Source: Trifolium pratense
Lineage: Eukaryota; Streptophyta; Magnoliopsida; Fabales; Fabaceae
Assembly: GCF_020283565.1 (NCBI RefSeq)
Contig: NC_060061.1
Span: 44,615,362 to 44,679,361, forward strand
Direction of reading: 5' to 3'
DNA: 64,000 nucleotides
The notes under the pieces were generated by a model, which was not told where the DNA came from, ran no database searches, and saw only the letters and a program-made list of their open reading frames with translations. Of this stretch, positions 57,528 to 64,000 are shown one piece after another. The position numbers and the translations under genes were made by a program. The stretch's first letter is position 1, and each line of letters begins with the position of its first letter.

Positions 57528-58180
57528 TCCTTTGAACTCAATGATCTCATTGCAAATTAATTTTTTATTTTTTTACCAAAATTCGTGATTTTTTTTTCTC
57601 TACAAATAGAGACTTGGTTCATTTCATTTGGACACAGAAAAAAAAACCAAGTTTTTCACTCTCTTAATCTATTATTATCTTTCTAATTAGTCTTTCTTTT
57701 GAAGTTTTAATATTTTTTTAGTGAAATGGATCCCAACATTATTTGTATCGCATTAATTATGTTGTTTGTGTGTTGTATTGCATTTCAAAATATTTGTATC
57801 GTACTAATTACGTTACTTGTGTGTTGTATTTTAGATTAAGTTAAGATGATTTGTATCGTATAATTTCATTAAATAAATTTTGTTTTTATTACAAAAAACT
57901 AAAAAATAAATCGTTAAGTGTTAATTATTTTAATTTAATTTTAATCGATAATTATAATTTTATTTAATCATAAAAACAAAAATTTAAATTTAAATAAGAA
58001 TATGAAATAGAAAGTGGTGGGGTAGAGAAAGTGGTGGGGTAGGGTGTTGAATAGAAAAACCATTGGAGAGGGTAAAAGTTGATTGTGTGTTGAATGATTA
58101 GGTGGAAGAAAGAGAAAATGATGTGGAGTGAAAAAGTGAGTGTTGAATGTATTTTGGTGTTGAAACCATTGTACATAGTC
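57528..58180. mobile_element. PIF/Harbinger-like element, copy 2, 5'-truncated
   Basis: Collinear with 7190-7773 of copy 1 (TTTTACCAAAATTCGTGATTTTTTTT, CAAATAGAGACTTG, GGTGGGGTAGAGAAAGTGG) and ending ACCATTGTACATAGTC before TTA. The left terminal repeat is missing. It contains an internal repeat of the TTTGTATCGTACTAATTACGTT segment. Confidence 0.75.
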
Positions 58181-58183
58181 TTA

Positions 58184-59031
<848 letters not shown>

Positions 59032-59575
59032 CAGTGGGGGAGCCAGGAAAAGAAGCTCGGATGGGCCACTAATTTTATTTTATTTTTTTAGAGGAAACCA
59101 CCAAATACAAAACTTATTTTGTATATAAAAATTTAAGTTATAATAAGTATAAAACTAATTATCAAAAATTTAATTAAATATCTTAAAGATCAAGTGTATA
59201 TATATGAAAAGCAAATGTTTTTAAAGGCATGTATCATTATTATTATGCTGCTCAAGGTTACCTGATTCAAATACTTATGCTACTTGTTAAAATTGATTTT
59301 GTTAAAAATTAAAACAGAATAAAAGCAATTTTTTTAAAAAATAAACAGGAAAAGGAGTAAAAGAGCTGGTTGGAGGTGTTGAACCAGCGTCCTCATTGTC
59401 CCTTGGCCACACACTAGCCGCTAAGCTGTTTATAGGAATTGTTAATATGTTGCGCGTGATAATAATATATAGTATCTTTGTGTAATTTTATTAAAACATC
59501 ATGGATATTTTAGTAATTTCCAGTGATTTTGGGGAGGGCCATGGCCCTGCCTGGCCACCCCTGGCTCCGCTACTG
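59032..59575. mobile_element. Non-autonomous hAT element
   Basis: CAGTGGGGGAGCCAGG...CCTGGCTCCGCTACTG with the 8-bp duplication TATATAGG (59024-59031 and 59576-59583). It is inserted at the border between the TA run and the viral fragment. No coding. Confidence 0.9.
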
Positions 59576-59583
59576 TATATAGG

Positions 59584-61170
59584 GAAGTTATATTTAGATT
59601 TTTCGAAGCACCTAGAATTAAAGATTTAAATACTGTTCAAAACCTTTCTACATCTACAATTAATTTAATTTCTCAAAAGAAAAAACATATTAATATGCTA
59701 AATAAAGAAATTCAATATAAAAGGATAGAAAGCCAATTAGAATCTAAAAATATAAAAGACAAAATTATTCTATTACAGCAACGTTTTGAAAAAGAAATAT
59801 GTTCCGAACATCCCAATGCCTTTTGGGATAGGAAGAATCATATTGTATCATTACCGTATGAACCTAGCTTTAATGAAAGGTCTATACCCACAAAGGCAAG
59901 ACCAATTCAAATGAATCAGCAATATTTAGAATATTGTAAAAAGGAAATTAAAGATTATTTAGATAAAAAATTAATTCGACCCAGTAAATCTCCTTGGAGT
60001 TGTACAGGATTTTATGTCAATAATCCGGGAGAATTAGAGAGGGGTGCTCCCAGATTAGTTATTAATTATAAACCCTTAAATAAAGTGCTTCAATGGATTA
60101 GATATCCCATTCCTAATAAAAAGGATTTAATAGGACGATTATCTAATGCAATTATATTTTCTAAATTTGATTTAAAGTCAGGATATTATCAAATTCAATT
60201 AGAAGAAAAAGATAAATATAAAACTGCTTTTGTAGTTCCCTTCGGTCATTATGAATGGAATGTAATGCCCCTAGGACTAAAAAATGCTCCTAGTGAATTC
60301 CAGCACATTATGAATGATATATTAAATGATTATCAAGAGTTTTTGATTGTCTATTTAGATGACATATTAGTATTTTCCAAATCTCTAAATGAACATTTTG
60401 ACCACTTAGAGAAATTCTTTAAAATCATTAAAAACAATGGATTAGTTTTATCAGCCAGAAAAATGAAATTATTCCAAGTTAATGTGAGATTTTTAGGATT
60501 TAACATATATCAAGGAACCATTACTCCCATTAGTAGAGCTATAGAATTTGGAGATAAATTCCCAGATGAATTAAAAGATAAAACTCAATTACAAAGATTT
60601 TTAGGATGTGTAAATTATGTGGCTGACTTTATTCCCAACATTAGGATCATTTGTTTACCCTTATTTAAGAGGCTTAAGAAGAATCCTCCCCCATGGGATG
60701 AAACCATGAGTCAAAGCATTAGACAAATTAAGCAACTGATTAGAAGGCTACCCTGCTTAGGAATCCCAGATCCCCAAGCTTTTCTTATAGTAGAAACTGA
60801 TTCCTCTGATATAGGATTTGGAGGAATATTAAAACAAAGATTACCATAGTCATCTATAGAACAAGTTGTTAGATATTATTCAGGAACCTGGAATCCGGCA
60901 TAACTAAATTACAGTACTATCAAAAAAGAAGTTTTAGCTATTGTTTTATGTATTACTAAATTTCAAGATGATTTATTTTCAAAGAAATTTTTATTAAGAT
61001 CTGATTGTAAGGCTGCAAAAGAAGTTTTACAAAAGGATGTTAAAAATTTAGTTTCCAAACATATTTTTGCCAGATGGCAAGCTTTATTATCATGCTTTGA
61101 TTTTGACATAGAACATATTAAAGGAGAAAAGAATTCTCTACCAGATTTTCTTACCAGAGAATTTTTATAG
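59584..61170 (+). pseudogene. Caulimovirid-like reverse transcriptase-RNase H, broken
   Basis: The frame is open from 59584 (start of fragment). The first Met at 59695 gives a 384-codon stretch. Reverse transcriptase motifs: KARPIQM, RLVINYKPLN, FSKFDLKSGY, and the catalytic Y-L-D-D at about residues 220-223 of that stretch. RNase H begins with ETDSSDIGFGG about residue 367. TAG at 60847-60849 cuts RNase H at its start, and a second in-frame stop (TAA) lies at 60901-60903. The frame is otherwise continuous to TAG at 61168-61170. The upstream protease is missing on this fragment. The enzyme would copy pregenomic RNA to DNA in the virus; this copy cannot make it whole. Confidence 0.9.
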
Positions 61171-61183
61171 GGAAAAAGTAACA

Positions 61184-62428
61184 ATGAGCAAAAAAGATAA
61201 TTATGGCCCTCCTCTCGAGGAGGCATCAAAAAGAGCTAGTACAGCAAAACAGGTGTTACAAAACCCAACTTCGTCAACTCCCCTACATAACAAATTTACT
61301 CCTTTAACCCCTTTAGCCTTACCAGCTTTTTACCCACCCTCATCATCTTACTCACCTAGAGCCATTAGACCATCATTAAATTCCAAATTAGTTTCTCCAC
61401 TAACCTTTGCATTAAGCACTCCATCAGCATTAAATAACCCACCAAAAACCCCTGAAAAATTGCCTTTTTATACCCCTCCAGATTCATTATCTTGTCCCTT
61501 CATAGAAAAAGATTATAAAAAGATTCTTTTCCTGGTTGAACCAGAATATAATTCTGAAGGCTCCTTACTACAAATTACTTCAAAATTTTTCCCTTCAGGG
61601 TTCCATTACTTACCCTCAAGTCCAGAAAAGACTCGTTTATTTTATGAGTTTATTTTAGTGGATACTGAATCCATTGATATAACTCACACTTTTGTTAAGA
61701 ATGACAAAAACAAAATTATTTTCTCTAAATTTAAAATTCTAAAGATATTATCTCCTTCAGACTGGAAGGCTCATCCTTCTGCTACAAAAGGTTTCTCTAG
61801 ACGGTTCTCACCTCAACACTATTCCTATTTCGATTATATGGATGCCTGGAACAATATGTTGTATTATCAACCCTTTGACCATTCTTGGTTCATTTGGTTT
61901 AAAAAAGATTTCCCTCTTAAATTCCCTTTTTGGTTCGTTAAATGGTTTCTTGAATGGGGACCAGATGTTAGCATTTACCCAGACTTTGCAGCTCAAGCCT
62001 TTGAGAATTTCAGCAGAGAAATTAAGTTTCCAAATCATTTAAAAATATTAATTTTCCATGCTTCATTTGGAATTTCTTGGATTACTTCCTGGAAATTTAG
62101 AAAAGAATTATCAGTGCCCGATAGTAATATTTTTTGGATTATCAGATGCAATAAAGTTAAATGGTGGAATAAGTTTAACCCAGATCTTATTAAAAATCAA
62201 GTCTTACAAAACTGGTTTTCTAAACATCCCAAATATCTCGTTAAAGGATTAGATACTGAAAAAGAATGTGAGTTCCTGGCCGAAAAATCAAAATTTTTGG
62301 CTGATTTATCGTCTTCTTCCAACAAGAAAGAATTATTGAAGAAATTACAAGCTGCTATTTCAGAATCAGATATTAACAATGATAATGATTCTGTTGGATC
62401 ATCTCAAAGTTCAGCCCCTAATAAATGA
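61184..62428 (+). CDS. 414-codon ORF of the endogenous virus, function unknown
   Basis: It starts 13 nt after the RNase H stop and is fully open. The first 100 residues are Pro/Ser/Thr-rich and probably disordered. About 105-330 is a folded-looking region rich in aromatic residues (SYFDYMDAWNNMLYYQPF, then several WF/FW pairs such as SWFIWFKKDF and FWFVKWFLEWG). The tail is Lys/Ser-rich with a short helix. I see no zinc finger, protease or polymerase motif and cannot assign a function. Its position, after the polymerase and before the promoter, is that of an accessory ORF in several caulimovirids. It lacks damage although the neighbouring polymerase has stops. Confidence 0.7.
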   Translation: MSKKDNYGPPLEEASKRASTAKQVLQNPTSSTPLHNKFTPLTPLALPAFYPPSSSYSPRAIRPSLNSKLVSPLTFALSTPSALNNPPKTPEKLPFYTPPDSLSCPFIEKDYKKILFLVEPEYNSEGSLLQITSKFFPSGFHYLPSSPEKTRLFYEFILVDTESIDITHTFVKNDKNKIIFSKFKILKILSPSDWKAHPSATKGFSRRFSPQHYSYFDYMDAWNNMLYYQPFDHSWFIWFKKDFPLKFPFWFVKWFLEWGPDVSIYPDFAAQAFENFSREIKFPNHLKILIFHASFGISWITSWKFRKELSVPDSNIFWIIRCNKVKWWNKFNPDLIKNQVLQNWFSKHPKYLVKGLDTEKECEFLAEKSKFLADLSSSSNKKELLKKLQAAISESDINNDNDSVGSSQSSAPNK

Positions 62429-62675
62429 GATGACTGTTTTGGAATAATAGATCTTCAAGATTAAGCAATTATTGCAGTAGACAGCATTATTAGAATTATG
62501 GCCGACAAGATTATATTGGAATCTTTACTTTAGTTAAAGTTAGTATCGTGGCAAGCAATATTATTGTCTACTTTTGACCATTATGTAAAGTTAGTATTAA
62601 AGTTTTATCGATATGTAATTATTTAGGTGTAACTGACAGCTGTCAGTACATTAAGTCTAGATGCTTCCTTCTCAT

Positions 62676-62685
62676 CTATAAAAGG
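62676..62685 (+). promoter_or_regulatory. TATA box of the endogenous virus promoter
   Basis: CTATAAAAGG, within CATCTATAAAAGGAAGTG, 250 nt after the 414-codon ORF. This matches the position of the pregenomic promoter in caulimovirids. Confidence 0.7.
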
Positions 62686-62782
62686 AAGTGTAGTTCATGT
62701 TAAGGATCATCGAAAAATTCTCAAAGAAGAACAATCTGAAGAATTCTAGAGATCCTATATCTTGTAAGCATTTTCATATTTG

Positions 62783-62788
62783 AATAAA
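62783..62788 (+). terminator. Poly(A) signal of the endogenous virus
   Basis: AATAAA, about 100 nt downstream of the TATA box. In caulimovirids the signal lies shortly after the transcription start and is used on the second pass around the circle. Confidence 0.55.
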
Positions 62789-62970
62789 AATGTTTTATTA
62801 TAATTTCTTCTTTCTTTTATTAACTTTTCAAATCGTATTTTACACAACAACTGATTTAGACTTATTTCTTGATGATCTTCCCACTTTTGATCATATTACA
62901 TTATGGATTATGTTTTGCTTAGAACAAACATTATATAAACAAACATTATATAATCATGATCCAGCTATTA

Positions 62971-62983
62971 TGGTATCAGAGCC
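62971..62983 (+). other. tRNA-Met primer-binding site of the endogenous virus
   Basis: TGGTATCAGAGCC, complementary to the initiator tRNA-Met 3' end. It conventionally marks position 1 of caulimovirid genomes. Confidence 0.8.
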
Positions 62984-63049
62984 CTCAAAGGGGTCTCTTA
63001 GAGATTAAAGTTTATTTAAGGTTTTTCGTAAACTAAGATTTACTCCTTA

Positions 63050-64000
63050 TTTTCTTTTGAGAAATTAAATTAATTGTAGATGTAGAAAGGTTTTGAACAA
63101 TATTTAAATCTTTAATTCTAGGTGCTTCGAAAAATCTAAATATAACTTCCCTTCCCAGGGCGTTTGAAGTGATAGCTTCATGAGAAACTGTGAAAGGGTA
63201 TAATAATGAAAGAAATGGTGTACCTAAAATGATATGTTGATGAATATTTTTTACTAATAAAAAATGAGTTTTATAACAAACATGATCTTTACAGATCTTA
63301 GCATCTGTTAATTTATACTGAACTTGTAGTTTATGACCTCCTGCACCACTTAATCCTTGCAAAGTTTTTTCATAAAATTTTGTAGGTATTAATCCTTCTT
63401 GGATACAGTTCATGTCTGCACCCGAATCTATTAACGCTACTAGATCAAATCGTTGATCTTTAACAAGCAAAGTAATTGGACAAAGCCATTTATGTGTAAT
63501 CATTCTATTTAAAGTGGCAATATAGGGGGGATCATCTATATCTTGCCTAATATTCGAAGTTCTAACTTCATTATTTATAATTTGTTTTCCTTTTAATTCT
63601 AAGTATTTAACTTCTAATTCTAAATCTTTTACTTTTAATAAATCTATTTCTTGTTTCATGAGCGAGATTTCATTTTGTAAATCTTTAATAGTTATTGTGG
63701 GAGTAATAATAGGTTTAAATCTATTCATGATTTCTTTAAATTCTATTTTTTGAACTGTATTTTTGTTCTTTTCTTCACGATCTATCATGTTTTTAATTTG
63801 TAACATGAATTCTTCCTTTTGTGAAGATTCAGGCATATCCTTTAATATACTTATTAAGGTAGTAGCTTGATCACTAGTAATTACATTTATACCTTTAATA
63901 CATTTATCGCAAGTACATAATTCAGCTCCTAAACAACAATCTTCTTCAGAACTAATTTCTGATTCGGAACTAGTTAGCATTTGATTAAGGTCATCTTCTT
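63050..64000 (-). pseudogene. Caulimovirid-like fragment 2: protease region, runs off the window
   Basis: The minus-strand frame is open from the window end (64000) to 63033; the first Met in the window is at 63980. Near the start are Cys-rich residues (C15, C16, C22, C24, C27), then a predicted coiled coil about 99-132 and an aspartic protease active site D185-S-G-A-D, with a second hallmark ILGTPFL about 253. The end (EVIFRFFEAPR onward) overlaps the first roughly 107 bp of fragment 1 almost identically. After that the frame crosses the inverted junction and ends with a few foreign residues. The two fragments thus derive from the same or nearly identical genomes. The coat protein region would be beyond the window. 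Confidence 0.85.

Larger units (their letters stand above)
59584..63049 (+). mobile_element. Caulimovirid-like endogenous viral element, fragment 1
   Basis: Gene order is the end of protease, reverse transcriptase, RNase H, an ORF of unknown function, then promoter, poly(A) signal and tRNA-Met primer site. This is the circularly permuted order of a plant pararetrovirus genome, with no LTR. The left end abuts the TATATAGG/TA run; the right end is an inverted junction with fragment 2 at about 63050. Coding is broken by stops, so it is an old integrated copy. The genus was not determined. Confidence 0.85.

Overview
The window looks like nuclear DNA of a papilionoid legume. Grounds: an intron-containing plant terpene synthase gene, legume-type SINEs, an Ogre/Tat-like LTR, Tekay chromovirus, Copia, CACTA, MULE, hAT, Harbinger, Helitron and Cassandra elements, and an endogenous caulimovirid-like sequence. 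The species is an inference; the kingdom is not in doubt. I see no rRNA or functional tRNA gene, no CRISPR and no bacterial operon.

Layout. 1-4.3 kb: a tandem array of SINE-like units with RNA polymerase III boxes, a Helitron end with an 11-copy minisatellite, and a long-TIR element. 4.3-10.7 kb: a chain of DNA transposons (MULE with OTU/transposase remnant, Harbinger-like, hAT), a foldback of short repeats, a solo LTR and SINEs. 11.7-43.9 kb: one nested block. A decayed Tekay-type Ty3/gypsy element is split by an Ogre-like solo LTR. That LTR is split by a Copia element, and the Copia polyprotein gene is split by two CACTA transposons 10 bp apart. The Tekay left LTR also holds a Cassandra (5S-bearing) solo LTR and ends at a fragment of a coding-free LTR element. 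The right LTR holds a complete 5.4-kb member of that same family. Most insertions have target-site duplications (TSDs) that I could read, which gives their relative order.

43.9-50.2 kb: the host genic island. It holds three exon-like segments of an unrecognised gene (+ strand) and one apparently intact seven-exon sesquiterpene-type terpene synthase gene (- strand, 557 codons) with TATA box, poly(A) signal and a SINE in intron 1.

50.7-59.6 kb: two hairpin MITEs, a SINE, a 1.4-kb TRIM-like element, a Helitron helicase remnant, a second Harbinger-like copy, two long (TA)n tracts and an hAT MITE. 59.6-64 kb: two fragments of a caulimovirid-like endogenous virus joined in inverted orientation. 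One carries reverse transcriptase/RNase H (with stops), a 414-codon ORF of unknown function and the promoter/poly(A)/primer-site region. The other carries the aspartic protease region and runs off the window end.

The only gene likely to serve the plant is the terpene synthase. The potentially active mobile genes are the CACTA transposase pair. The Copia polyprotein would be continuous but for the two CACTA insertions.
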